DNA of 64,000 nt from Neoroseomonas lacus. GTDB taxonomy: Bacteria; Pseudomonadota; Alphaproteobacteria; Acetobacterales; Acetobacteraceae. A program made the translations under genes and the position numbers. Where the stretch lies: the NCBI RefSeq assembly GCF_014644535.1, contig NZ_BMKW01000001.1, forward strand, positions 186,001 through 250,000, given 5' to 3'. Below, one piece after another: positions 36,072 to 44,597 of this stretch (position 1 is the stretch's first letter; the number at the start of each line of letters is the position of its first letter). The notes below the pieces were generated by a model that was not told the DNA's origin, ran no database searches, and worked only from the letters and a program-made list of their open reading frames with translations.

Positions 36072-36472
36072 TTCAGGATCTCGACATGAGTGATGCCGGC
36101 CAGGCGGTGATGCAGCAGCGACCAGCACAGGCCGGCGGCATAGACTAGGCTCACGACTCCCAGCGGCATGATCGCGAGGCCTTCGAGGCTGAAGGTGTCG
36201 AGGTCGGTCAGCCGGGTGAGCGTGATCCAGCTGCAGAGCACGGCGGTCGTCACCATCGCCACGCCCTTCTTGCCGAAGGCCCCGAACAGGGTGCCGAGGA
36301 TGGCGGCATGGACGAGCAGCAGCAGCAGACCGACGGTCAGCTTGGGCCAGAAATGCCCGTGGCCATCCCACAGCCAATGCCAATAGGAGCGGCCGCTCGG
36401 GTTATAGACGGCAAAGACGACGAAAAGGCTGAACAGGACCCGCGCCAGGGCCGCCTTCCAGTCGAAATGCAT
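36068..36472 (-). CDS. Small four-TM membrane protein (DUF6524-like)
   Basis: This protein of about 134 residues has four hydrophobic segments. The first is near RVLFSLFVVFAVYNPSGRSY, and the others are near residues 45-67, 70-90 and 100-122. The YNPSGRSYWHW motif recalls the DUF6524 family, which has no known function; I give this from memory with moderate confidence. A GTG at 36478 overlapping the upstream stop is an alternative start. It is coupled to the carbonic-anhydrase-like gene by a four-base overlap and to the upstream exported protein by adjacency. Confidence 0.7.
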   Translation of the reverse strand: MHFDWKAALARVLFSLFVVFAVYNPSGRSYWHWLWDGHGHFWPKLTVGLLLLLVHAAILGTLFGAFGKKGVAMVTTAVLCSWITLTRLTDLDTFSLEGLAIMPLGVVSLVYAAGLCWSLLHHRLAGITHVEILK

Positions 36473-36474
36473 AC

Positions 36475-37548
36475 TCACCGCCCTCCGCTGGCCGATGGGC
36501 AGCCGGCCAGGCCGGCGGTGATCTCAGGGCGACGCGCCGCGATGGCGCGGCGCGTGGCATCGTCCAGCACGGCGACATAGGCGGCCTCGGCACGGCCGAT
36601 CGCCTGCATCGCCCGGGCTTCGAAATCAGTGCGGTTCAGCGCGGCATCGACGCGGTTGAACCCCCAGTCGATCGCCCAATAGAGCCCGACGCCGCTGGCC
36701 GTCCCGATGACCAGCCCCGGCGCGCCGCCGATGGCGAAGCCGGCGGCACCGCCGGCTGCCAGCAGCGACCCGGCCTCGCTGGCGCGGACGGCAACGGCGC
36801 TCAGCCTGGCGGCCATCGGGCGCATGGAATGCACGAAGACCGATGTCGGATCCGAGCCGGGCTCCGGCCCCGCACCGGGCCCCAACCCCGTGACGCCGGC
36901 GGTGACCTCGGAAGCCAGGCCGTTGATCGAGACGGCAAGGTCAAGGCGCGGCGGCGCGGGCGCGGCAGTGACGGGTGCCGCGTCGATGATCGGGCGCACT
37001 GCGTCCAGCAGCCCGCGCCGCCAGAACAGCTCGACCAGGCTCGCGGCATTGGCGGCATCGGCGGCGAGGCCGTCCGCCATGCCCGCTGGCGCCAGCAGAC
37101 GCTGATGAAAGGCGCGACGCATCGGCTCTGCCATGCGCTGGACCAGGTCCTCCGCTTCGACGATGTCGCCGCCCGCCGCGCTGTCGGCGACGCCGCGCAG
37201 CATGGCGCCCAGCATGCGGAAGGAATTGATGTAGGACTGCACCCAGTCGAAGGCCCAGCCGCTGAAGGCCGGCACACCTTCGCGCGCAGTGGCGAATCGG
37301 GCCGCCGCGGCGTCATTGGCGATACGGCCCATCAGGGCGGCGCTGTCCTCGGCCGCGCGGGCGAAGCCGACGCGCGCCCCTGCGAGCGTTTCCGCACTGA
37401 CGGCGCGCAGCAGGCAGCGTCCATCGGGCAGCACCAAGGCGACGGCGCGCACGCGCTCGCCACCCGACGGCACTTCCGCCTGGGCGGCAACCGATAAGAA
37501 TGCGACAGCGATGACGCCAAGCCCGGCAATGCGTGCTAAAAAACCACA
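36475..37548 (-). CDS. Exported hypothetical protein, start codon unclear
   Basis: This protein of about 355 residues has a signal-peptide-like N-terminus (FLARIAGLGVIAVAFLSVAAQ, cleavage near AQA). It then has a helical region and a glycine-rich hydrophobic stretch (GFAIGGAPGLVIGTASGVG, glycine-zipper-like) before a helical C-terminus. I do not recognise it. No ATG, GTG or TTG lies in frame just before the signal peptide. A GTG at 37549 is one frame off, separated by a run of six T. The longer frame to 38175 is antisense to the next gene and rejected. Possible explanations are an ATT start at 37530, slippage, or a sequence error. Confidence 0.6.
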   Translation of the reverse strand, partial: CGFLARIAGLGVIAVAFLSVAAQAEVPSGGERVRAVALVLPDGRCLLRAVSAETLAGARVGFARAAEDSAALMGRIANDAAAARFATAREGVPAFSGWAFDWVQSYINSFRMLGAMLRGVADSAAGGDIVEAEDLVQRMAEPMRRAFHQRLLAPAGMADGLAADAANAASLVELFWRRGLLDAVRPIIDAAPVTAAPAPPRLDLAVSINGLASEVTAGVTGLGPGAGPEPGSDPTSVFVHSMRPMAARLSAVAVRASEAGSLLAAGGAAGFAIGGAPGLVIGTASGVGLYWAIDWGFNRVDAALNRTDFEARAMQAIGRAEAAYVAVLDDATRRAIAARRPEITAGLAGCPSASGGR

Positions 37549-37557
37549 CGAGTAGGA

Positions 37558-38178
37558 GTGAGAGCGGCCAGGGTGTCCGAGACGACGATTGCGTTTGCCC
37601 TTGATGCCGCGGCGATGCTGTTGGCCCTGCTGATCGCGCTCGGTGCGATGCGGCTCGGCGCCGCACAGTTCAACCTGCTCGCCCCCGCTGATGCCGAGGC
37701 GGTGCCGATCTTCCACGTCTCGGCGCTGATGGCGGGGCTGATCTGCGGCGCGGTGCTGCTCATTTGTTCGCCGAATCTGGACGCCTTCGCGCCACGCCGG
37801 ATCTTCGCCGAGGATTCGCCGTGGGCGATCGACTTGAAGGAATTCCTCACCTCCTATGCGCTGCCGCAGGCCGCGGCGCTGCGGACCTTCTGGGGCGGAC
37901 TGCGTGGCGAGTCCGGCGCGCCGGTGATCATGGCCGCCTGGACGGCCGTGGCGAGCATCCTGTTCGGCTGCTTCGCCGCGCTGCGCTTCTGGCGCGGCTG
38001 GAGCCGGGTGCGCGCCCTGCTCGCCTTCTTCAGCCTGGCCGGCTGGATCACTCTGTTGCTCGGCTATGGCGTGCATCTCGCTGCCTGGGTGGCGGCGCAT
38101 CTCAGCTTCTGGATCTTCCTGCTGCTGCTGGTCGCATTGCAGCGGTGGCGCCATGGTCGCCGCTCCGCCGCGCATTAG
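37558..38178 (+). CDS. Multi-TM membrane protein (unrecognised)
   Basis: This 206-residue protein has about four membrane segments: around residues 8-28, 48-66, 122-142 and 152-192, the last perhaps two segments. A loop rich in Pro and aromatic residues (about 70-110) lies between segments 2 and 3. It starts with GTG at 37558 or 37573. It is divergent from the exported protein at 36475, and its stop shares four bases (TTAG) with the convergent DUF4239 gene. Function unknown; context suggests an envelope role. Confidence 0.65.
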   Translation: MRAARVSETTIAFALDAAAMLLALLIALGAMRLGAAQFNLLAPADAEAVPIFHVSALMAGLICGAVLLICSPNLDAFAPRRIFAEDSPWAIDLKEFLTSYALPQAAALRTFWGGLRGESGAPVIMAAWTAVASILFGCFAALRFWRGWSRVRALLAFFSLAGWITLLLGYGVHLAAWVAAHLSFWIFLLLLVALQRWRHGRRSAAH

Positions 38179-38981
38179 CGGATATCCATCAGCATGATGA
38201 AGGGCCGCGGCGAGAGCAGCGGATCATCGCCCACGAAGGGAAAGGCGAGCTTGAGTGAGACGAGCAGCACCAGGCCCACGATGATCGCGATCACCGCCCC
38301 CATGCCGTAGTGGACGCCGAGGCCTCCGCTGCCGATGAACCACTGGAACACCAGTACCGAGACCGAGACGCTCAGGATCAGCATCCAGATCAGCAGCGAA
38401 ATGGTCCGCGTGCCCACGGACAGCCGGTCGATGCGTGCCTCGGCGACCTGTGCGACCCATTGCACCGTGTTCTGTGCCAGGGCCTGCTGCGCCTGGGTCA
38501 CCGGCTCAGTGTCGAAGAAGACGCGCGACAGGCGGGTGAAGGCGGCGTCGGAACTGCCGGAACCGATGCCGGCGCCCTGGCGCAGGCGCGGCCAGTCATA
38601 CGCCACGACGGCTTCGGCATAGTCGCGGATCGCCCCGCGCATGGCCTGGCGCGCGCCGGTCTGTTCGGCGCCGTTGTAGGTATCGACGGCGTGGGCGAGC
38701 ATGTAGAGCGCGCCGCTTTCCTTCTGCAGGGTGTCGCGCGATGTCGTATAGATGTCCCAGGCACCGACCAGCGTGAGGGCGGCGACGACGGCATAGACCT
38801 CGACGACGAAGCTGAACTTGACCGAGCCGATACCGCTGCTTGCCGCGAGTTCCTGCGGCGTGAAGACGGCGAACATCACCGCGCCGACCGACATTGCGAT
38901 CAGCACGGGCACGCCGATGGTCACGATCACGCCGAACACGATCGGCATCGCCGCGATGTCCTGTGCCATCAGGAAGTCCAT
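38175..38981 (-). CDS. DUF4239 domain membrane protein
   Basis: This 268-residue protein has the DUF4239 layout: two N-terminal membrane segments (VFGVIVTIGVPVLIAMSV, and a second around 55-75), a soluble helical middle (about 80-195), and two C-terminal segments ending in SLKLAFPFVGDDPLLSPRPF, the family's most recognisable end. DUF4239 is bestrophin-like and its function is unknown. GGAGA lies upstream of the ATG. It is in the same minus-strand run as the genes up to 43206. Confidence 0.75.
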   Translation of the reverse strand: MDFLMAQDIAAMPIVFGVIVTIGVPVLIAMSVGAVMFAVFTPQELAASSGIGSVKFSFVVEVYAVVAALTLVGAWDIYTTSRDTLQKESGALYMLAHAVDTYNGAEQTGARQAMRGAIRDYAEAVVAYDWPRLRQGAGIGSGSSDAAFTRLSRVFFDTEPVTQAQQALAQNTVQWVAQVAEARIDRLSVGTRTISLLIWMLILSVSVSVLVFQWFIGSGGLGVHYGMGAVIAIIVGLVLLVSLKLAFPFVGDDPLLSPRPFIMLMDIR

Positions 38982-39024
38982 GATGGTTTCTCCGGATCGG
39001 GATTGCGTGGCCCTTGGGCCGGCG

Positions 39025-39459
39025 TCATTCGCCGATCTGGCGATACCAGCGCCGCGTGCGCAGGATGCGGCCGCTGCGCGCCGGCTTGAGGTCGGCCTCC
39101 TCCATCAGCCGCTTGACGCGGCGCTGGGCATCGGCGGGCGCGACGTTGCGCCCCGCCCTTGCGCGGTAGAAGGCGGCGGCCTTGTCGAAATCCTTGCGCG
39201 TGACCCGGCCATGCCGGTCGGCGAGGGTTTTCAGGAGCTGCGCGGCAGAGGCATTCACCTCATGCTCGAGCGACATGTCCTCCTCGGCAGCGGCCGCGCG
39301 GATCATGCCGCGCGCCTCATCCAGCCGGAGACGGTAGCGGGTCACGCCCTCCTCGAGGAGGCGGCGTTCCTCCTCCCGGTCGAGAAAGCGGCTGCCTTGC
39401 GTGTGCAGCCTTACCAATTCGCCGAAGCGCGCCGCATCGGGATTTTCCGTCATCGCCAT
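39025..39459 (-). CDS. Stand-alone copy of the domain found in the carbonic-anhydrase-like protein
   Basis: This 144-residue helical protein aligns along its length with the C-terminal domain of the protein at 35142. Shared positions include FGELVRL/FAELVRL, the EERRLLEEG/ERELLATG helix, LDEAR/ADEAR, RHGRVTRKDF/RGRVGRADV, a Tyr-Arg pair and a C-terminal RRWYR/RWFRR. No signal peptide or membrane segment is seen. AGAGGA precedes the ATG at 39459. I do not recognise the family. The charged, helical make-up suggests a protein-interaction module. Confidence 0.7.
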   Translation of the reverse strand: MAMTENPDAARFGELVRLHTQGSRFLDREEERRLLEEGVTRYRLRLDEARGMIRAAAAEEDMSLEHEVNASAAQLLKTLADRHGRVTRKDFDKAAAFYRARAGRNVAPADAQRRVKRLMEEADLKPARSGRILRTRRWYRQIGE

Positions 39460-39516
39460 CGTCGATCCTCTGTTTTGGAGGCGTTCTGTGTCGCGGACGC
39501 GCCACGCCCGCTCGGT

Positions 39517-40251
39517 TCAGTGCATTACCTGCATGCCGACGGAGCGCAGCGGCGGGTCCTGCCGGCGCATCTGCAACTCGGTCTCGCCATGCAGCGCGCG
39601 GGGTGCCTGCAGTTGCTCGCCCAGCCGATCGATCGAGCGAATCAGCCGGCCCGCTTCGAGCGACATCGGCGCATCCCGCGGCACCAGTGCCATCTTGATC
39701 TGCGGCAGCGGGAAGAGATCGATCTCGACTCGCTCGACCGAGAGGTCGCCGATCTCGGAAGCGGCGACCACGGCGCCGACGATCGCGCGCTGTACACGCG
39801 ACAGCGGCCCGCCCTGACGCTGCGCATGGCGTTCAAGCTGACGTTCAATGTAGTCCCGATCGGCATCGGTCAGCTCGCGCGCCTGGCCGAAGGTCATGCG
39901 GGATCCGGGGATCAGGCCGATAGAGGTTTCGATCTCGCGCAAGCCGTAGCCCGCCGTTTCCATCAGCGCGACGAAGTCATCGCGCTGCTGAATCTGGCTT
40001 CGAAGGGTCTCGGCACCGAGCCGCGCCGGACTCGCCGAAGCCTGGCCCGACGAGAAGATGCCGAGGAAGCCATCGAACATCCGCCCGATGCGTTCGAACA
40101 CCGTGTCGCCCGAGGGTAGGTCCTGCAGCGGCAAGGTCACGACCGAGCCATGTTCCGCCTGCTCGCCGCCGGGCCGGGCGGTCGCGGCGGGGATCGCGGC
40201 GCTCCAGAGCGCGGCGATCAGAATCAGGCTGGCGGGGGCACGCAGGCTCAT
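39517..40251 (-). CDS. Exported hypothetical protein
   Basis: This 244-residue protein has a signal peptide (MSLRAPASLILIAALWSAAI, ending near ATARPG). The mature part is mostly helical, with LPSGDTVFERIGRMFDGFLG, a basic helix (DRDYIERQLERHAQRQ) and a C-terminus rich in Arg and Gln. I do not recognise it. GGAGCGA lies upstream of the ATG. It follows the PstS-like gene by 25 bases in the same direction, so the two exported proteins are probably coexpressed. Confidence 0.6.
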   Translation of the reverse strand: MSLRAPASLILIAALWSAAIPAATARPGGEQAEHGSVVTLPLQDLPSGDTVFERIGRMFDGFLGIFSSGQASASPARLGAETLRSQIQQRDDFVALMETAGYGLREIETSIGLIPGSRMTFGQARELTDADRDYIERQLERHAQRQGGPLSRVQRAIVGAVVAASEIGDLSVERVEIDLFPLPQIKMALVPRDAPMSLEAGRLIRSIDRLGEQLQAPRALHGETELQMRRQDPPLRSVGMQVMH

Positions 40252-40276
40252 TGTTGTCGCTCCGAGTCCGGGGGGC

Positions 40277-41368
40277 TCATCTCGTTTGGATCACGGTCAT
40301 GCGTTCGGCGGCGATCCGCTGCGCCAAGCGATCGGCGGTCGGCAACGGCACCAGGCCGGCCTGACCGAGATAGCCCGTCGGGCCCACCGATGCCTCGCTG
40401 GTCGCCTCGTCCAGGAACTCGGCAATGCCGCGCACCACGCCGACGCCGCCACGCGTGCGGGCATGCTGACGCTTGGCGTAGAGATAGATCGTGCGTGTCG
40501 GCTCGTATTCGCCCGAGGCGATTGAATTGCGCGTCGGCGACACATCGTCGAGCGGCAGGGCGACGAGATTGCCGCCGCTGCGCGTCACGTCGTCAAAGGA
40601 GGTCACGGCAATGGTCCCGCGCGGGCTGGCGACGAGCCGCGCCGTGATCTCGCTCGCGGGCAATTCCGTCACACGGCCGTCGACGCGCAGCGTGATGCAT
40701 TTTTCGCGGCGGAAACCGGCCTCGAAGATCATGCGGATCTGGCGGACAGGACGGCAGCCGGATTCCAGCACCGTATCCTCGAACAACTCGCGCAGGCCGC
40801 TGCCAATCGCAGGCAAGATGAAGCGTATCTGCTCATTCGGCAGCCCGATGGTGAGCTGCGACCAGACGATGGCCCGGTTCGCGTCGAAGCCGCGCTCCCC
40901 GGCGGTCTCGGCGGCCAGCGCCTCATAGACCTGACGGGTGGTCAGGGTGGGTTGCGGGTCGCCGCGGCGCACCGCGAGCACCACCGCCCCAAGGCCGAGA
41001 CGCAACTCGACCGCTTCCTCGACACCATTGGCGCCGCAAAGCTCGCGCGCCGAGGAGGACATGCGACGGGACGTCACCAGCATGTCGGCCATCGCCACGC
41101 CGACTCCCGCGCAGAACAACGCAACGGCACGCGAGGTCGGCAGCGCCTGGATCACGGGCGCCGCCGCCTCGGGGTAGCGCTCCAGGAATCCCTGAGTCAC
41201 CAGGGCGGCGACGCGCTCCGCATTCGCAGCCGCGACGATGGTCAGCCGGTCGCGCAGGATGGTCGGCCTGGCCTGGGCCAGCGCGCCGCTCGGCAGCGCG
41301 ACGAGGCTCAGCGCCGCTGCACCGAACAATGCGCCCAGGCGGCGCAGGAGGTCGGTCTTCCGGGTCAT
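40277..41368 (-). CDS. PstS-like periplasmic binding protein
   Basis: This 363-residue protein has a signal peptide (about residues 1-32, ending GALAQA). Its PBP-like domain resembles phosphate-binding PstS proteins: LTIVAAANAERVAALV at the N-terminus, and the VELRLGLGAVVLAVRRGD and LTTRQVYEALAAET segment that precedes the PstS hinge. Cys residues (ELCGANG and the CRP/CIT region) may form disulfides. No pst permease genes are nearby, so it may work as a sensor or scavenging protein. The mitofilin-like gene upstream ends five bases before its start. Confidence 0.7.
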   Translation of the reverse strand: MTRKTDLLRRLGALFGAAALSLVALPSGALAQARPTILRDRLTIVAAANAERVAALVTQGFLERYPEAAAPVIQALPTSRAVALFCAGVGVAMADMLVTSRRMSSSARELCGANGVEEAVELRLGLGAVVLAVRRGDPQPTLTTRQVYEALAAETAGERGFDANRAIVWSQLTIGLPNEQIRFILPAIGSGLRELFEDTVLESGCRPVRQIRMIFEAGFRREKCITLRVDGRVTELPASEITARLVASPRGTIAVTSFDDVTRSGGNLVALPLDDVSPTRNSIASGEYEPTRTIYLYAKRQHARTRGGVGVVRGIAEFLDEATSEASVGPTGYLGQAGLVPLPTADRLAQRIAAERMTVIQTR

Positions 41369-41373
41369 GCGCG

Positions 41374-42231
41374 TCACCCCTGCCGCCCTGTACCGGCAAG
41401 CAGACCCAGGATGGCATCCTGCAGCGATTGTTCCACGGCGACCCTGGCGCGCATCTGGGCCAGCCACCCGGCGAGAAGCGTCTGCTGTTCGTCATCGAGG
41501 GTCGCGACCTCCGCCAGCGCGCCGGCCAATTCACCCCGCCGCAGATGCTCGCGAATGCTGGCAAACGCGGTATCGACCAGACCCGGCTCGACCGGCGCGA
41601 CAAGGCCGACACCAGACAGCGTGGACCGGACCGCATTCATCGCGCGTTGCAGGAAGTCCTTTTCGGAGCCGGCGCGTGCGGCGATCGCCGGCGCCAGCAA
41701 TTCGAAGCGCTCGGCCAGATCGCGCGCCGAGGGCAGGCCCCGCGCGGCATGGCTGCCCAGCACTTCAAGGTAGAGTTGCGGCATCAGGGCCGGGCCATCC
41801 AGCGACAGGATCAGTTGCCATTCACGCGCCCAGGGCCGCCCGGTGCTGACCACCGTCTCGAGATGCAGCAATGCTAGCGCGAGGCGGTCCGCCTGGATGC
41901 CACCCATGGCCGCGCGCGCCTCAGTGGCGCGGTTCAGCCGTTCGTCGAGCGTGCCGAGACCTTCCTCCAGGCGCCGGACGCGGGCATCCAGGGTCACGGG
42001 TCGTGGGCGGCTATCGGCGACAGCGGTGGCGCCGCCCTCCGGCGTGAGGGACTGCCCCTGCCCGCTCAGCGGCATGACGACCAGGCCGGCGAGCAATATG
42101 CCGGCCAGGGCGCTGCCCCCGCGGCATCGGGCCACCAGGGGCACGAGACGCCGGGGCGCGCCGGGCGCCAGGGCCAGGCTGCTGCCCGGACCGGGAGGCT
42201 GTTGCGGGATCAGGTTGCTGATTTGCTTCAT
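41374..42231 (-). CDS. Mitofilin-like (Mic60/COG4223) inner membrane protein A
   Basis: This 285-residue protein has one membrane segment (about residues 38-58), a short coiled coil (LDARVRRLEEGLGTLDERLN) and a helical C-terminal domain. LLHLETVVSTGRPWAREW matches the block of bacterial mitofilin-like proteins with a GRPFAxEL-type motif, and RRGELAGALAEVATLDDEQQ followed by LLAGWLAQMRARVAVE matches the mitofilin signature near the C-terminus. In alphaproteobacteria such proteins shape inner-membrane contact sites, usually beside hemC/hemD, which is not the case here. The ATG at 42231 was chosen because the conserved region starts after it. Confidence 0.65.
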   Translation of the reverse strand: MKQISNLIPQQPPGPGSSLALAPGAPRRLVPLVARCRGGSALAGILLAGLVVMPLSGQGQSLTPEGGATAVADSRPRPVTLDARVRRLEEGLGTLDERLNRATEARAAMGGIQADRLALALLHLETVVSTGRPWAREWQLILSLDGPALMPQLYLEVLGSHAARGLPSARDLAERFELLAPAIAARAGSEKDFLQRAMNAVRSTLSGVGLVAPVEPGLVDTAFASIREHLRRGELAGALAEVATLDDEQQTLLAGWLAQMRARVAVEQSLQDAILGLLAGTGRQG

Positions 42232-42396
42232 GCTGCGCCGACCTGGAGCGTTGCCCGCCATTCTTGGCAGGGTGATTCCGGTAGGCCCGTTATCGCCGCG
42301 CAGTGGTTTATGCGTCGTGAATGGAGTGGGCCTCGCGCCAATTACCTTGCGCCGCAGCACGATTTTCGGGATGCCGGCGAGGCCAGACGACCGGTG

Positions 42397-43206
42397 CTAC
42401 CGATAGGCATAGGCAGCCAGCACCGCTGCGACGCGGTCGGCCATCCGATCCAGCGCGATGCGCTGGCGGCTTGCCTCGACCCAGCCCGACAACGCGGCCG
42501 CGGCATCGGCATCGAGCGGCGCGAGCGCCGCCATGGCTTCTTCCAGCAAACCGCGGGCGGCGGCGTCGCGGGCGGTCGCGAAGATCTCGCTCCGTCGTGC
42601 CTGGATCGCGACGCGGCTGTCGCTGCGGACCAGCGCGACTATCCGCTGCGCCATCCGGGTGGTCCAGCGTTGCGGTTCCTCCTCGCCGAGGGCCAGCACG
42701 CTGGCAGCGATGGCATCGAGCTGCGCCGACAGACCCGCCCGGTCCGGCACGCCATCGACATCGCGCAGCAATGCGGCCGATAGTGGCGCGATCGCATCCT
42801 CGCCGGCATCCAGCCCGCGCAACGCGGCGAGCGGTACCGCATAGGAGCCGCCGGCGCGCAGCCCCTCGCTCAAGGCGAGGCCGGCGCGCATGAGTGAATC
42901 CGCTTCCTGCCGGCTGCCGCGGAAGCGGACATAGTCGCGCTCGGCATCCGCCAGGCGTTGCATTTCGAGGGCCATGTCCGCCGCCAACCTGGCCAGGTTC
43001 GCCTCGGAGACGGCGTAGGCGGCGAGCGCCAGCGGCGTGGCCGTGGCGGGCACCGCGGCCGGCCGCATCAGGGCGACGCCATAGCCCGCGACGAAGCCGA
43101 GGCTGACCGCCCCGGCCGCGCGCAACGCGCGACTGCGCCACGGCGCCGGCGCGGGGCCGACAGGGGGCTGACCGGCATTCGTCTCGGCATCATAGGCTAT
43201 CGACAA
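42397..43206 (-). CDS. Mitofilin-like inner membrane protein B
   Basis: This 269-residue protein has one membrane segment (about 31-48), a long helical part and a C-terminal end, LLEEAMAALAPLDADAAAAL then SGWVEASRQRIALD, which matches the mitofilin end found in the protein at 41374. AGLALSEGLRAGGSYAVPLA corresponds to the GRPFAxEL block. The start is probably TTG at 43206, with GGAG seven bases upstream; the upstream frame to 43284 lacks coding character. Paired with protein A across a 165-bp gap in which I see nothing clear. Confidence 0.62.
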   Translation of the reverse strand: MSIAYDAETNAGQPPVGPAPAPWRSRALRAAGAVSLGFVAGYGVALMRPAAVPATATPLALAAYAVSEANLARLAADMALEMQRLADAERDYVRFRGSRQEADSLMRAGLALSEGLRAGGSYAVPLAALRGLDAGEDAIAPLSAALLRDVDGVPDRAGLSAQLDAIAASVLALGEEEPQRWTTRMAQRIVALVRSDSRVAIQARRSEIFATARDAAARGLLEEAMAALAPLDADAAAALSGWVEASRQRIALDRMADRVAAVLAAYAYR

Positions 43207-43466
43207 GGTCCGTCTCCGCTCATCTGGTCCGACGACCACGCCGCGACAGGACCCGGGGCGCCGCGGGAAGCCGCGCAGGGCCATGGATGCGACGATCCGC
43301 CCCAGAAGACACCAACAGGATGGAGAAATCGCTTACGCCGCGGCGCTGTGACGATGCGGCAGGCGCAAGGATCTTTGCCGAAGCCGATCGAGCAGCCGGG
43401 AAAATCAATCCGGATTTAACGCGACTGGCGGACGGTATGGGCGAGATCGACCAGGAGCTCGTCAGC

Positions 43467-44579
43467 ATGGAACTTGCGACCATCGGCCTACTGTCCGCCA
43501 TCGTCTTCGGCCTGATCGCCGGCGATGCGGTGATCAGCGCCAACACCATGGCAGTGGGCATCGGCCTGCCGCCCACGGTGCAGCAATCCGGCCTCACCCG
43601 CCAATCGGCCGAGGAGATTTTCGTCACCGAACTCTCCCGCATCGCTGCCATCCCGTCGGGCGTACCGGTGCCTGTGCCGCGCGTTTCCTCCCGCCGCACC
43701 GTGATCGGCGCGCTGGCCGAACCGCTCAAGCTCACCGACCTGACCGTCGCCCTGCAGGACCTGTTCGGGCTTGAGCCGATCCGCGTCTCCGCGACGATCA
43801 TCCAGCGCGGCAACGGGCTGGTGATGGAAGCCATCGTGGCGCAGGAAGGCCATCCGTTGCAGCGGCTCTCCTTCGAACGGCCCGATGGCGACGCGGTGGC
43901 GCTGATCCGCCAGGCGGCGATCACCACCTTCGCCGAGATCGCGCCCTTTCGGGTGACCCTCGCGCAGCTGCGCGACGTGCTGCAGGACCCCAATCTCGAT
44001 GTGGGGCGGGTCCGTGCCCATGCCGAGCGCCTGCTGCAACGCGACTGGGGGGTGGATTCCGATGTCGAACGCTCGGCGCTGCACAGTCTCGTTTCCGTCC
44101 TCGCCCTGCTGCATGGCGATGTGGACGGAGCGCGCGACGAAATCCGCCGGGCCGAAGCCATCGATGGTGCGCTGCCCACGGCACGTTCCTTCTATGCGCT
44201 GAACGGGTCCTTCATCGGCATCCTGGAGGGCGACCTGCTGCTGGCTGAACGGGAACTGAACCGCGCCGCGCAGATCCCGATGCGACAGATCATCCCGGTC
44301 TTCCCCGCCTATGTGGAAGTGCAGCGCGGCTTGATCAGCTGGGCCACCGGCAAAACTGACGACGCAGACGCCGCCTTCCAGCGCGCGCTGGAAGTCGATC
44401 CGCGGAACAACGTGGCGCTGATCTATCGTCACTGGATCGCCCAGAGCCGCCTCGGCATCGCGCCCAATGCGGCGGACCGGCCGGCTATCGCCACCACGCT
44501 GTCGCCACAGATCCCGGGGCTGATGGCCTCGGCCTTCCTGCTCGACCCGCGCACGCGCACAGTCTCGCGCGCGCGCTGA
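43467..44579 (+). CDS. Membrane-anchored protein with C-terminal TPR-like helices
   Basis: This 370-residue protein has one N-terminal membrane segment (LATIGLLSAIVFGLIAGDAV), an alpha/beta middle (about residues 60-200) and a C-terminal helical region with TPR-like repeats (WATGKTDDADAAFQRALEVDP). I do not recognise the middle domain. I chose ATG 43467 because AGGAG sits nine bases upstream; an upstream in-frame ATG at 43287 would give an N-terminus with low-GC third positions that looks non-coding. It is divergent from the mitofilin-like genes across a 260-bp gap. Confidence 0.65.
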   Translation: MELATIGLLSAIVFGLIAGDAVISANTMAVGIGLPPTVQQSGLTRQSAEEIFVTELSRIAAIPSGVPVPVPRVSSRRTVIGALAEPLKLTDLTVALQDLFGLEPIRVSATIIQRGNGLVMEAIVAQEGHPLQRLSFERPDGDAVALIRQAAITTFAEIAPFRVTLAQLRDVLQDPNLDVGRVRAHAERLLQRDWGVDSDVERSALHSLVSVLALLHGDVDGARDEIRRAEAIDGALPTARSFYALNGSFIGILEGDLLLAERELNRAAQIPMRQIIPVFPAYVEVQRGLISWATGKTDDADAAFQRALEVDPRNNVALIYRHWIAQSRLGIAPNAADRPAIATTLSPQIPGLMASAFLLDPRTRTVSRAR

Positions 44580-44597
44580 AGAACGCGTGCCGCCGGG

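Noticed and set aside
37549-38175. Extension of the exported-protein frame upstream to an ATG at 38175
   Set aside because: This part is antisense to the multi-TM membrane protein gene and has shadow composition; the signal peptide marks the true N-terminus.
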